Below, piece after piece: positions 31,557-40,122 of a stretch of 64,000 nucleotides of DNA. The stretch is from Psychrobacter fulvigenes (GTDB taxonomy: Bacteria; Pseudomonadota; Gammaproteobacteria; Pseudomonadales; Moraxellaceae), in the NCBI RefSeq assembly GCF_904846155.1, contig NZ_CAJGZP010000001.1, forward strand, positions 2,356,001 to 2,420,000. The letters run 5' to 3'. Within the stretch, counting starts at the first letter, position 1. Each line of letters starts with the position of its first letter. The notes under the pieces are model-generated. The model was not told the DNA's origin and searched no databases. It worked only from the letters and a program-made list of their open reading frames with translations. Made by a program: the position numbers and the translations under genes.

Positions 31557-32195
31557 ATGCGTTCCTTATCCAAGATTGATCATTTGTTACTTGGCGTCGA
31601 CCAGGCGCTACGAGCCGTCGTTCCACACTCAAACCCTAGTACGCGCCCGCTTCCTGTCAGTGATGATACTATCCCTGAGCTGAGTATCACAGAATCTCGA
31701 CATGTAGCAGGACTGATGCGTATTAACCATACGGGTGAGGTATGCGCGCAGGGCCTATATCATGGGCAGGCATTTACCGCCAAAGGTGACGATGTAAAAC
31801 AAGCCATGCAACAGTCGGCCGCAGAAGAAGTCGATCATCTAGTCTGGTGTGAGACACGCCTGCAAGAACTAGGCAGCCATCCAAGCATATTCACACCGCT
31901 CTGGTATGGGATGTCGTTTGGGCTTGGCGCTGTCGCTGGCGCCATTTCTAATGAATTTAGCTTAGGCTTCGTCGCTGAAACCGAAGCGCAAGTCAGTGAA
32001 CATTTACAAGATCATATCGGTCAGCTGCCTGCGCAAGATAAACGCTCACGCGAGATACTGGCGCAGATGGATATTGAGGAGCTGCATCACCGCGAGTTGG
32101 CACTCGAAAATGGCGGTGCAGAATTGTCACCACTGGTGCGCCACACGATGCGCTGGATGGCCAATCGCATGAAGGCGACGGCTTATCACTTATAA
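31557..32195 (+). CDS. coq7: 2-polyprenyl-3-methyl-6-methoxy-1,4-benzoquinone monooxygenase
   Basis: Di-iron hydroxylase of ubiquinone biosynthesis that adds the last ring hydroxyl. The carboxylate-bridged iron motifs are present: NHTGEVCAQGLYHGQ (first Glu), AAEEVDHLVWCETRL (ExxH), AETEAQVSEHL (Glu) and IEELHHRELAL (ExxH). Length 212 agrees with Coq7 of Acinetobacter and Pseudomonas. Start choice: AGGAG is 11 bases before the ATG at 31557 and five before a TTG at 31551; the ATG gives the family-like N-terminus MRSLSKIDHLLLGVDQALRA. It does not appear to be in an operon with other ubiquinone genes. Confidence 0.95.
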   Translation: MRSLSKIDHLLLGVDQALRAVVPHSNPSTRPLPVSDDTIPELSITESRHVAGLMRINHTGEVCAQGLYHGQAFTAKGDDVKQAMQQSAAEEVDHLVWCETRLQELGSHPSIFTPLWYGMSFGLGAVAGAISNEFSLGFVAETEAQVSEHLQDHIGQLPAQDKRSREILAQMDIEELHHRELALENGGAELSPLVRHTMRWMANRMKATAYHL

Positions 32196-32621
32196 AGCGT
32201 ATTTGATAAAGAATCATTTATAAAAAAACCATTTATCAATAAATAGTAGCGTATAGAAAAATGATATATTTAATTTACTCTAAGAGTTACTCATTAAAAT
32301 ATGATTTAAGCATATGACCTAAGCCGAGTACTTTCTATGATTTAAGTGGCTGCAAAGTACTGAGACTCTAATAGCTGATGCTAACCCGTAGGGTTTTTAA
32401 CAATCCTACTACTGAGAAGCCCGATGCTAATTTGCTACGGTATCAAAATTAGGGCGTGTGTGAGACTATCCAACACGTCCTTATAAACGACATACTGTTT
32501 GATTGACGCCTATTAACTGAAGTTTTTGCATTCTGTCTATGCAGCACTGATTATATTTTTATACTACTATTTATTTTATTCTATATACCATAACTTATTA
32601 ATAACCAAGGTAACGACTGCC
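32196..32621. other. Intergenic region with small hairpins
   Basis: A 426-base gap. It has a short hairpin AACCC-GTA-GGGTTTTT near 32385 that could end the coq7 transcript, and an imperfect inverted repeat AGGGCGTGT ... ACACGTCCT at 32451-32482 related to the GGGCGTGTC family. No gene is supported. Confidence 0.5.
32451..32482. repeat. Minimal GGGCGTGT inverted repeat
   Basis: AGGGCGTGT and ACACGTCCTT lie 14 bases apart and pair with one mismatch. The left arm matches the end of the 176-bp element at 33815. It is a probable relic or minimal member of that family. Confidence 0.5.
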
Positions 32622-33650
32622 ATGAGCCAACCCAACAACAACCATACTAAGCATTACAAGTCTGCAACTCTGACTGCTCTAGCAGCGGCCTGCGCCATGA
32701 TGTTCGCCGCACCTGCCATCGCTGCTACGGATACAACTGACGCCTCTAGCGCTAGTGCTCCTAGTGCCATTGACTCAAGCAAGCGTGTCATTCGCCGTGC
32801 TCAGCCGACCAGTAGCGTACAACCAGCAGTACAGCAAAATGCTGCATCAGCAACGGCCGAACAGGCTGCTCAAGCGACTGCTAACGCGCCTACCGCATCA
32901 GAATCTACCAGAGCAACACGCGTTTATGAGCGTGGCCCTATTACTGCCACTGGTATTGATATTAGCAGCGGCCAGCTGGCCAATATCCCAGCGCCACAAG
33001 TACAAGTGTCAAGTGTCAGCTTTGTACCGACGCTACTGATTCCGCAAACAACAGCCGTTGGCACCGACAAACTTGATGTCAGCTTACTAGATGACTTTAT
33101 CAAAGAAGTTTCACCCAATGCTCGCCATTACCCACCAAACTTCCCTAACCGCTCACAGCGTCATTATGCTCGTGAAAAAATCAAAGTATTAGCAGAGTGG
33201 ATTGAGCCATATGCCAGTGCACCAAGTGCGTCTTTTGATGTACTTTTACGTGCCGCAAAGCTTAATGGCATGGGTCGTAACTTAGATTTGGGCTCAGACT
33301 TTGCAGTGCGCGGCGGCAGTTATGTCGATCGCGCTATCAAACTACAGCCAGACAGCGGCGAAGCAAACTTCTTATACGGTATGATGCTTGCTGAAGGCGG
33401 TGGCTTTAAAGAAGGCAAAAAATATCTAGATAAAGCAGCCAGCCTTGGCTATACGGAAGCAGAACAAAGCTTAGCGCAGTCGGACTTATTAAGTGATCGT
33501 CGTAACGAAGCCTTAGAGCGTCTCCGTCGTCTAGAGCAGCAAGTACCAGACAATTCGGTTATTCGTCAACAGATTAAGCTTATCGAAGAGGGAAAATATT
33601 ATATTTGGGATTTACCAGCACCTAATATCAATATCAAACCAACGATCTAG
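32622..33650 (+). CDS. Exported TPR/Sel1-like repeat protein
   Basis: Function unknown. A signal peptide (LTALAAACAMMFAAPAIA, cut after about residue 35) leads into an Ala/Ser/Thr/Gln-rich segment (about 36-135). A helical C-terminal part (about 240-325) reads like tetratricopeptide or Sel1 repeats: SGEANFLYGMMLAEGGGFKE, GKKYLDKAASLGYTEAEQSL, RNEALERLRRLEQQVPD. The ATG at 32622 gives a proper signal peptide with AAGG about 11 bases upstream; an earlier in-frame start would add an improbable hydrophobic leader. It is probably a periplasmic protein. A strong terminator follows at 33699. Confidence 0.75.
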   Translation: MSQPNNNHTKHYKSATLTALAAACAMMFAAPAIAATDTTDASSASAPSAIDSSKRVIRRAQPTSSVQPAVQQNAASATAEQAAQATANAPTASESTRATRVYERGPITATGIDISSGQLANIPAPQVQVSSVSFVPTLLIPQTTAVGTDKLDVSLLDDFIKEVSPNARHYPPNFPNRSQRHYAREKIKVLAEWIEPYASAPSASFDVLLRAAKLNGMGRNLDLGSDFAVRGGSYVDRAIKLQPDSGEANFLYGMMLAEGGGFKEGKKYLDKAASLGYTEAEQSLAQSDLLSDRRNEALERLRRLEQQVPDNSVIRQQIKLIEEGKYYIWDLPAPNINIKPTI

Positions 33651-33698
33651 TCTTGATCTTATGACTTATCAGTAAATCGTTCAGTCAAAACTACTTTT

Positions 33699-33758
33699 AA
33701 AAGCGCGTTTATTTTATCGTGATATGACATCAGCGGTAAAACAAACGCGCTTTTTTGT
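33699..33758 (+). terminator. Terminator after the TPR-like gene
   Basis: AAAAGCGCGTTT at its left end pairs with AAACGCGCTTTT at its right, extended by ATTTTA/TAAAAC, and is followed by a T run. It starts about 50 bases after the stop codon. Confidence 0.8.
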
Positions 33759-33814
33759 GGCGCTGTTTTATTAACCGTGTCGGTAACGCTTATTTGTGAA
33801 TCGCTCAATACGAC

Positions 33815-33990
33815 CTAGGGCGTGTCCTCAATTCAATCGATAGTCATCTAAATGGGCTAAAAATGGCTAAATGTTGCCAAACAGCGGCAAATAGCTGGTT
33901 AATATCTCGATATTATCTGTGCTATTTTTCTTGTTTGCCTGTCATTTATCTCATTTTTATCACCATTTTTAAAATGAGAACACGCCCTAG
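33815..33990. repeat. 176-bp inverted-repeat element, family C
   Basis: CTAGGGCGTGTCCTCA (33815-33830) and TGAGAACACGCCCTAG (33975-33990) are inverted repeats with one mismatch in 16. The outer CTAG is palindromic and may be a target duplication, as seen with some IS5-type insertions. The short internal frame (MAKCCQTAANSWLISRYYLC) is not a recognisable protein. It is most simply a non-autonomous element, its parent IS not present here. Confidence 0.65.
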
Positions 33991-34171
33991 TGTAATTCTA
34001 AAAGTTACGCTAAACTTACAAACATATAACAATGCAGTATTGGGGTAATTAAAAGGACTTAATGCCATGTTTTACTTGTTAGGTCACTACTCATTTTAAG
34101 TGACTTACTATTTTAAGTCATTTTTTGATCCATGCCATTACCTAAATCATTGCTACTTACCGAGGCCACTT

Positions 34172-36634
34172 ATGCTTGCCAAGCACACCGCAGTTGCGGC
34201 GATGAATATGAAGAAAAGATCCACGTCCATTGCAGCACTTACAGCATTGGTAGCGACTATGATATTACTCCCTGCTTGTAGCACTGTTTCAGTCAACAAG
34301 CAGTCTCAAGCAAAGACCCTTACGGCTCAACGTGGAAACATTGTCACCGAAAACGAACTCAGTAGTGCGACCGCTTCGACATTATTATCTGCAGGGCTTA
34401 ATGAGCAAGCTTGTATACAGAATTTTGACTTGTGCTTAACCCAATTGACAGACAGCATGCTCAATAAGCACTATAGATCTGCGCTGGCTATTTTTTCTGA
34501 GCTGCATTATGCCAAAGCACGCCAGTTAGCAAACTCGCAAGATTGCCAGATAGCATTATTACGCCCGCCTCTTGATCCTTATTATGCCAACGCGCCTTTA
34601 AGCGCTGAAGAGGAAGCGGCGCAAAAAGAAAATACCAGTGCTTGCCTTATCAGCTATCAAACCCGACTATTTGATGCCATCAAATCCAGTTATGCCTATC
34701 TGTTTTTCAATAGCTTAGCTCATGACTTTGAAGGTGCTGCTACCGACAAAACTGTCGCCCGTCAGACGCATCGTATTCCAACCGATATCGACATTCAAAC
34801 CCAAGATATCTACAATGCTGCTAGCAATGACATCATCACCCAGTTGTATGAATCTGCAGATCGCTCAGATAAGCTAATGGGAGATACACAAAAGCAGTAC
34901 TTAGCGATCAATGACCATATTGACGACAGCAATGAAGCAGCCATTACCAATCTAGCACCGCTAAAAGGCAAACTTACTGATCAAATCAAGGTCATGAATA
35001 TGACCATCGATAATTATGATCTCAATATCTATCTGCCTAATGAAAACAACTACTTGCAAAATGCTCGTAAACAGACCTCTGCCCTCGCTGATTTGACGTC
35101 GACATACGAGTTGCGTCTATCAGGCCTAAACTCTGTCAGTAAGCGTCCAGGATTGGGAGTGAGCTTGGTGGCATCACTGAATGATCGCTACACCACTACG
35201 ATTCGCCAACTTTTGGCCTCATCCTTATCAGGTAGGCTGTCCAAAACATCTCACAACGACAGTATGGATGACCGTGAGCCTAGCACCCGCATCTATCCAA
35301 CGGGTCATCTACTGATGACTGGACTGGTAAAGCCCGCTGGTGACAGTGTACTGGAGGTGCTCAGTAGCCGTCAGCTTGATGTAAACCTATACAACCCTTA
35401 TCGTACTGATAATGTGAATATCCTCGGAAACAACTACCCACTCGCTGCTAACTTTTCTGCAGGGTATGGGCTATGGTTGGCAGAAAACCAGCTCGATGGC
35501 GCTGGCTATTTAAACTTAATCACGCGCCAGCCAGAAGCCAACCTGCCTAGGCTATTCATGCTTGAGCCTTATGATCCCGACAAGCGCGTGCTGATCATGC
35601 TCCATGGACTGGCCTCCAGTCCTGCAACTTGGGTAAACTTGACCAACGATATTCTCAACGATGATACCTTGCGTGATAACTATCAAGTGTGGCAAATATT
35701 TTATCCAACCAACCTCCCCATTTTAGAGAACCGCTATCAAATTCAAGGTCTGATTAATAGCGCCTATGAGCAGACTGATCCCAAGGGACAAAATCGCGCC
35801 AGTAAAAACAGCGTAATTATCAGTCACAGTATGGGCGCGCTCATTGCCCGCATGATGCTGTCTGACGACAACCTGCTCGATGACCTCGATAGGCTTGATG
35901 ACCAAAACCTACTCTCGAGTAATGAGAAGTATCAAATTCGTCAAGCGCTCAAACAATCTTTTGGCGAACAACAGCTAAAAGCGCGTTTCGAGCTACAGAC
36001 CTTACCACAAGTAGATACCGCCGTATTTTTGTCCGCGCCGTTTCGAGGGACAGATTATGCAGATCGTTGGTTCACGCGTGCGCTGCGCCGCATTGTTTAC
36101 TTACCAGTGGGGCTAGTAAAAACAGTCACTGACAATCTGGCAACCATTGCCACTCAAGGTGAGCTAGCAGCGAGTCCTCTTGGGGCTTTATATCTGCAAA
36201 ACGGTGCCAGCCAGCTAAGTGATAAGTCGTCATTTATCCAGCTGACTAAAGACATCACCATTAATGATCGCATTATCTATCATTCCATCATTGCGAATAA
36301 CGACGCAGACATCACCCAAGGGTTAGCACAAATGCAGCCGGGTGGTGCCAAAATCGATTTATCTAGGGCATCTACCGCTACTGAAAGTGCTGCGAATACT
36401 ACTGCTAGAGAGGACGCAATGAAGAATGAGCCATTGTTTGCAGCAGTATCAGTAGATGATGATATTAGCCAAGCGCTAACCGAAAGCTTATCAGATGGTA
36501 TCGTACCTTATACTAGTGCTCACCTCGATGGCGCAGCATCTGAGACAGTCATTAATGGCGGACATAGTATTCAAACCAACCCACAAACCATCCTTACTCT
36601 GCGCCGCATCTTGCATCAGCAGCTACAGCAATAA
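34172..36634 (+). CDS. Large lipoprotein with alpha/beta-hydrolase domain
   Basis: An 820-residue predicted outer-membrane lipoprotein: a basic N-terminus, hydrophobic stretch, then lipobox LLPAC with Cys near residue 36. The N-terminal half (about 40-440) is alpha-helical and unrecognised. The C-terminal half is an alpha/beta hydrolase with the oxyanion-hole segment VLIMLHGLASSPATW (about 473), nucleophile elbow VIISHSMGALIARMML (Ser near 552) and a candidate catalytic His in NGGHSIQTNPQ (about 796). It is likely an esterase or lipase of unknown substrate. GAGG lies six bases before the ATG at 34172; a second start MNMKKRS ten codons later gives a tidier signal peptide. The gene stands alone. 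Confidence 0.78.
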   Translation: MLAKHTAVAAMNMKKRSTSIAALTALVATMILLPACSTVSVNKQSQAKTLTAQRGNIVTENELSSATASTLLSAGLNEQACIQNFDLCLTQLTDSMLNKHYRSALAIFSELHYAKARQLANSQDCQIALLRPPLDPYYANAPLSAEEEAAQKENTSACLISYQTRLFDAIKSSYAYLFFNSLAHDFEGAATDKTVARQTHRIPTDIDIQTQDIYNAASNDIITQLYESADRSDKLMGDTQKQYLAINDHIDDSNEAAITNLAPLKGKLTDQIKVMNMTIDNYDLNIYLPNENNYLQNARKQTSALADLTSTYELRLSGLNSVSKRPGLGVSLVASLNDRYTTTIRQLLASSLSGRLSKTSHNDSMDDREPSTRIYPTGHLLMTGLVKPAGDSVLEVLSSRQLDVNLYNPYRTDNVNILGNNYPLAANFSAGYGLWLAENQLDGAGYLNLITRQPEANLPRLFMLEPYDPDKRVLIMLHGLASSPATWVNLTNDILNDDTLRDNYQVWQIFYPTNLPILENRYQIQGLINSAYEQTDPKGQNRASKNSVIISHSMGALIARMMLSDDNLLDDLDRLDDQNLLSSNEKYQIRQALKQSFGEQQLKARFELQTLPQVDTAVFLSAPFRGTDYADRWFTRALRRIVYLPVGLVKTVTDNLATIATQGELAASPLGALYLQNGASQLSDKSSFIQLTKDITINDRIIYHSIIANNDADITQGLAQMQPGGAKIDLSRASTATESAANTTAREDAMKNEPLFAAVSVDDDISQALTESLSDGIVPYTSAHLDGAASETVINGGHSIQTNPQTILTLRRILHQQLQQ

Positions 36635-37125
36635 TCTTGGTAAAATTAATGAAGCTCTCTTCAATGACGGCTACATATCAACAAAAAACCTATCTATCAG
36701 CCTCCAATAGTCTCTATTTCCATACATTATTAATACATAATAATGTATGGAATATCTCATGATTTATTCTCGTCTATAGCTCCCAAACGCCCGTCATTAT
36801 TAACGATTGATGGTCATGAGGCTGTCATGAGCCATTGCTTGCACGTCATTATCTTGAAGCGCATAATATTTAAACAATCAATGAGCTAAGATATTGATTT
36901 GATAGACAAATAATAGGTGGTTTGTAAGGATATAAATCACCTTAATAAGATCGAAGCAGTTTTGACGATGGCTTATTTTTAAATAAGATAAGTTTAATTT
37001 AAAATCCCTGCCGCTAACTAAAACTTGGCTATTGCCCGCGATATTGGTCTGAACCATTGCGGACAGTTACTTGGGCGTATCATGGAAGTCAGCGCTATTC
37101 AGCTAACAGATAAAGGTAAGCGCTT
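36635..37125. other. Intergenic region upstream of cioA
   Basis: A 491-base gap. It contains the perfect 12-base inverted repeat at 36720-36750 and the cioA leader (AAGG nine bases before the ATG). I looked for FNR/ANR (TTGAT-N4-ATCAA) sites and saw only half-sites. Confidence 0.5.
36720..36750 (+). terminator. Hairpin after the lipoprotein hydrolase gene
   Basis: CCATACATTATT pairs perfectly with AATAATGTATGG around a seven-base loop. There is no T run after it, so it may be a weak or factor-assisted terminator rather than an intrinsic one. Confidence 0.5.
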
Positions 37126-38637
37126 ATGTTCGCTACATTTATGATAGACCAGCTCGATGCGTTAATGCTTGCGCGCATCCAGTTCGCTTTTGTTATCTCA
37201 TGGCATATCATCTTTCCAGCCTTTACTATCGGTCTTGCCAGTTGGCTGACCGTTCTTGAGTTCCGTTGGCTCAAAACAGGCGACGCCATTTATGCCGAAG
37301 TATATAAACACTGGGTCAAAATCTTTGCCGTGGCTTTCGGAATGGGCGTCGTATCTGGCATCGTGATGTCCTATCAATTTGGTACCAACTGGGCTGTGTT
37401 TTCTGATAAAGCCGGTAACGTCTTAGGCCCGCTACTCGCTTATGAAGTATTGACCGCGTTTTTCTTAGAAGCATCGTTTTTGGGTATTATGCTGTTTGGT
37501 TGGGGGCGTGTAAGCAAACGCATGCACTTTGCTTCGACAGCGATCGTCGCTATCGGTACGCTGATATCAGGATTTTGGATTTTAGCGGCCAATAGTTTCA
37601 TGCAAACACCGCAAGGCTTTATGATTGGTGCTGATGGCCTGCTCTATCCGACCAACTGGCTTGAAATCATCTTTAATCCCTCTTTCCCTTATCGTTATGC
37701 ACACATGATAACGGCAGCGTTTTTGACCACTGCTTTTGTCATTGGCGGCATTGGTGCTTACTACCTGCAGTCCAAACGACATACTGAACATCGACAGCAT
37801 GGGCGTGTGATGTTAGGTATGGCGATGATAATGGCAATCTTTGTCGCGCCAGCACAGGTGTTGATTGGTGATGGACATGGTTTAAACACCTTAGAACATC
37901 AACCAGCCAAAGTGGCAGCAATGGAAGGCATTTGGGAAGACGAACGCGGTGCCGCGCTACGTCTCTTTGCGGTTCCTGACCAAGACAATCAAACCAATAA
38001 ATACGAAGTCAGCATCCCCTATGTGTCAGGGTTGATTTTAACTCATTCATTTGATGGTGAGGTAAAAGGTCTCAAAAACTGGGCGCCAGAAGACCAACCA
38101 CCTGTTGCTATTGTGTTTTGGGCATTTCGTATCATGGTCGGTATTGGCATGCTAATGGTCTTAGTTGGGCTGTTCAGCCTGTATAAATACTTCAAAAAAC
38201 AACAGTTTAATCCCGAGAGTAAAACCTTTCACCGTACTTGGATGTTGATGACACCGCTTGGCTTTGTCGCTTTATTGGCTGGTTGGTTCGTCACAGAAGT
38301 AGGCCGTCAACCCTACACCGTCTATGGTGTGATTCGTACTGCTGAAAGCATATCACCCGTTGCAGCACAGCAGGTGGCAACCACGCTAATCGGTTTTATT
38401 GTGCTGTATATCTTCGTCTTTGGTGCAGGGAGCTTTTATATCCTACGTTTGATCGCTCAGGGACCACAGCCATTCGAAGATCCAGCGGATGACAACTTCT
38501 ATGAGCACTCTGTCACTGAGGGTCAAGGACGTACGCTTAGTGGTGACAGCCTTGCCAGTGAAAAAGTGCAGGAACAAGATGGTTCTGAAGATCTCGATAA
38601 GCCTGCAAATGACGTCGAAGATGGAGGGTTGCGCTAA
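37126..38637 (+). CDS. cioA: Cytochrome bd-type ubiquinol oxidase subunit I, cyanide-insensitive type
   Basis: Haem-bearing subunit of a bd-family quinol oxidase that reduces O2 without pumping protons. About nine membrane helices are visible. WHIIFPAFTIG near the N-terminus (residue ~25) and GRQPYTVYGVIRT near residue 400 are conserved haem and quinol regions. The quinol-binding Q-loop is short, which together with the DUF2474-like third gene suggests the CioA type rather than the long-loop E. coli CydA. Length 503. AAGG lies nine bases before the ATG. The stop codon overlaps the cioB start by one base (TAATG), implying coupled translation. Confidence 0.93.
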   Translation: MFATFMIDQLDALMLARIQFAFVISWHIIFPAFTIGLASWLTVLEFRWLKTGDAIYAEVYKHWVKIFAVAFGMGVVSGIVMSYQFGTNWAVFSDKAGNVLGPLLAYEVLTAFFLEASFLGIMLFGWGRVSKRMHFASTAIVAIGTLISGFWILAANSFMQTPQGFMIGADGLLYPTNWLEIIFNPSFPYRYAHMITAAFLTTAFVIGGIGAYYLQSKRHTEHRQHGRVMLGMAMIMAIFVAPAQVLIGDGHGLNTLEHQPAKVAAMEGIWEDERGAALRLFAVPDQDNQTNKYEVSIPYVSGLILTHSFDGEVKGLKNWAPEDQPPVAIVFWAFRIMVGIGMLMVLVGLFSLYKYFKKQQFNPESKTFHRTWMLMTPLGFVALLAGWFVTEVGRQPYTVYGVIRTAESISPVAAQQVATTLIGFIVLYIFVFGAGSFYILRLIAQGPQPFEDPADDNFYEHSVTEGQGRTLSGDSLASEKVQEQDGSEDLDKPANDVEDGGLR

Positions 38638-39653
38638 TGTTTAACTACGGTGATGTATTAGACTTACCCTTAATTTGGGGCGGACTTATCGCTCTTTCTG
38701 TGTTTATTTATGTGCTACTTGATGGCTTTGATTTGGGCTGTGGCATCTTGTTTCCCTTTGCCGGCTCAGATAAAAACCGTAGCCGCATAATGAACTCTAT
38801 CGCCCCATTTTGGGATGGTAACGAGACTTGGCTTGTATTGGGCGGTGGTGGACTATTCGCCGCTTTTCCAGTCGCTTATGGCATCATTATGAGCGGGCTG
38901 TATTTGCCTGTGACTTTCATGCTATTCGGTCTTATCATGCGCGGGGTGGCGTTTGAGTTTCGCTTTAAGTCCTCTGCACGACGTTATGTGTGGGATGGTT
39001 TCTTTTTTGTAGGTTCTGTGGTGGCTACTTTTTCTCAAGGCATCATGCTCGGAGCGCTCGTGCAAGGCTTAGAAGCTAGCAATCGCCTTTATACGGGCGG
39101 CCCTTTTGATTGGCTCTCTCCATTTGCCATTATGTGCGGGTTTGCTCTAATCATTGGCTACGCGCTGCTTGGCTCTACTTGGCTTATTATCAAAACGGAG
39201 CACTCACTACAAGTTTGGGCGCGCAAAGTCTCTGGTTGGATGCTCTCAGCATTAATCGCGGCGATGATTGCTGTCCCGATATCTATGTATTTTTTAGATA
39301 TCGATGCGCTCGAAGGTTGGTTCAGTCTGCCAGGCCTATTGTATTTAGCCCCCATGCCGCTCATTGTGCTATTACTATTCTTCCTCATGCGTAAAGACCT
39401 AACCACTGAGCGTGAATACCGTCCTTTCTTGTTGACCGTTGCTCTGTTTTTGATGGGCTATATTGGGGTTTGTGCCGCTATTTTCCCTTATATCGTACCC
39501 TATCAGATGACGATTTATGAGGCTGCTGCTGCTGACACTTCATTGTCCTTTATGCTGATTGGTGCGTTGATTATGCTGCCGATTATCTTAAGTTATACCG
39601 CTTTTGCGTATTACACATTCAAGGGTAAAACAGATCATGAGCATATGTATTAA
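38637..39653 (+). CDS. cioB: Cytochrome bd-type ubiquinol oxidase subunit II
   Basis: Second structural subunit of the oxidase, 338 residues with about eight membrane helices. The N-terminal motif YVLLDGFDLGCGILFPF and IAPFWDGNETWLVLGGGGLFA are CydB/CioB signatures. It overlaps cioA by one base and is followed, 101 bases on, by a 38-residue membrane protein gene. Confidence 0.95.
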   Translation: MFNYGDVLDLPLIWGGLIALSVFIYVLLDGFDLGCGILFPFAGSDKNRSRIMNSIAPFWDGNETWLVLGGGGLFAAFPVAYGIIMSGLYLPVTFMLFGLIMRGVAFEFRFKSSARRYVWDGFFFVGSVVATFSQGIMLGALVQGLEASNRLYTGGPFDWLSPFAIMCGFALIIGYALLGSTWLIIKTEHSLQVWARKVSGWMLSALIAAMIAVPISMYFLDIDALEGWFSLPGLLYLAPMPLIVLLLFFLMRKDLTTEREYRPFLLTVALFLMGYIGVCAAIFPYIVPYQMTIYEAAAADTSLSFMLIGALIMLPIILSYTAFAYYTFKGKTDHEHMY

Positions 39654-39754
39654 GGATTAGGAAAAAATTAACAAGATTAATAGCTACTTTATATATCGTC
39701 AGTAGTGACACTTAGCAAAAGTAAAAAGCGTATTGCTACACAGTAGGAGCGATC

Positions 39755-39871
39755 ATGAAAAAGCTCAGTAAGAAACAATCGCAATGGGCATGGTTCGTTG
39801 GCCTATATATAGCAGGATTTCTGGTTGTTTTTATCATCGCACAGTTAATTAAGCTGGCGATGGGGGTCTAA
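39755..39871 (+). CDS. Small membrane protein, DUF2474-like, of the bd oxidase operon
   Basis: A 38-residue protein, MKKLSKKQSQWAWFVGLYIA and onward, with basic residues then one membrane helix (WAWFVGLYIAGFLVVFIIAQ). AGGAG lies about six bases before the ATG. Small single-helix proteins of the CydX or DUF2474 kinds commonly form the third gene of bd oxidase operons and stabilise the complex; the Trp-rich start of the helix favours the DUF2474 kind seen with cioAB. A perfect terminator follows at 39918. Too short for a certain family assignment by eye. Confidence 0.8.
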   Translation: MKKLSKKQSQWAWFVGLYIAGFLVVFIIAQLIKLAMGV

Positions 39872-39917
39872 TACCCTCTTATACACTGCTATTTATCCAT
39901 TACCATATAATAAAAAA

Positions 39918-39948
39918 GCAGCGCCGATTAATCGGCGCTGCTTTTTTT
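39918..39948 (+). terminator. Terminator of the cio operon
   Basis: GCAGCGCCGATTAATCGGCGCTGC is a perfect palindrome (39918-39941) followed by seven T and preceded by six A. It lies 46 bases after the small membrane protein gene. Confidence 0.93.
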
Positions 39949-40016
39949 ATTAGGCTACGTATATAGATTGATTGAGCTATAGTCAGAGTAAAGTAACATC
40001 GATACACTTGTTCATG

Positions 40017-40080
40017 CTACTGGTATAAATTTTACTTGCGTGCTGTATCCACAGAGGCTGCGCAAAATTTATACCAGTAG
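40017..40080. repeat. Palindromic repeat family B, copy 2
   Basis: A 64-base element with perfect 17-base inverted ends, CTACTGGTATAAATTTT (40017-40033) and AAAATTTATACCAGTAG (40064-40080). Its 30-base centre (ACTTGCGTGCTGT ... GAGGCTGCGC) is nearly identical to that of copy 1 at 20967. It can fold into one long hairpin. Confidence 0.85.
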
Positions 40081-40122
40081 TACTTTAACGCTTTTAAAAT
40101 CTTTCGACTATATTACTTTAAC

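Noticed and set aside
33863..34048. 61-codon open frame inside and beyond the 176-bp element
   Set aside because: It runs through the terminal inverted repeat into flanking DNA and has no ribosome-binding site, so it is probably chance coding.
36880..37000. Possible FNR/ANR site before cioA
   Set aside because: TTGAT half-sites occur but no properly spaced inverted ATCAA partner was found.
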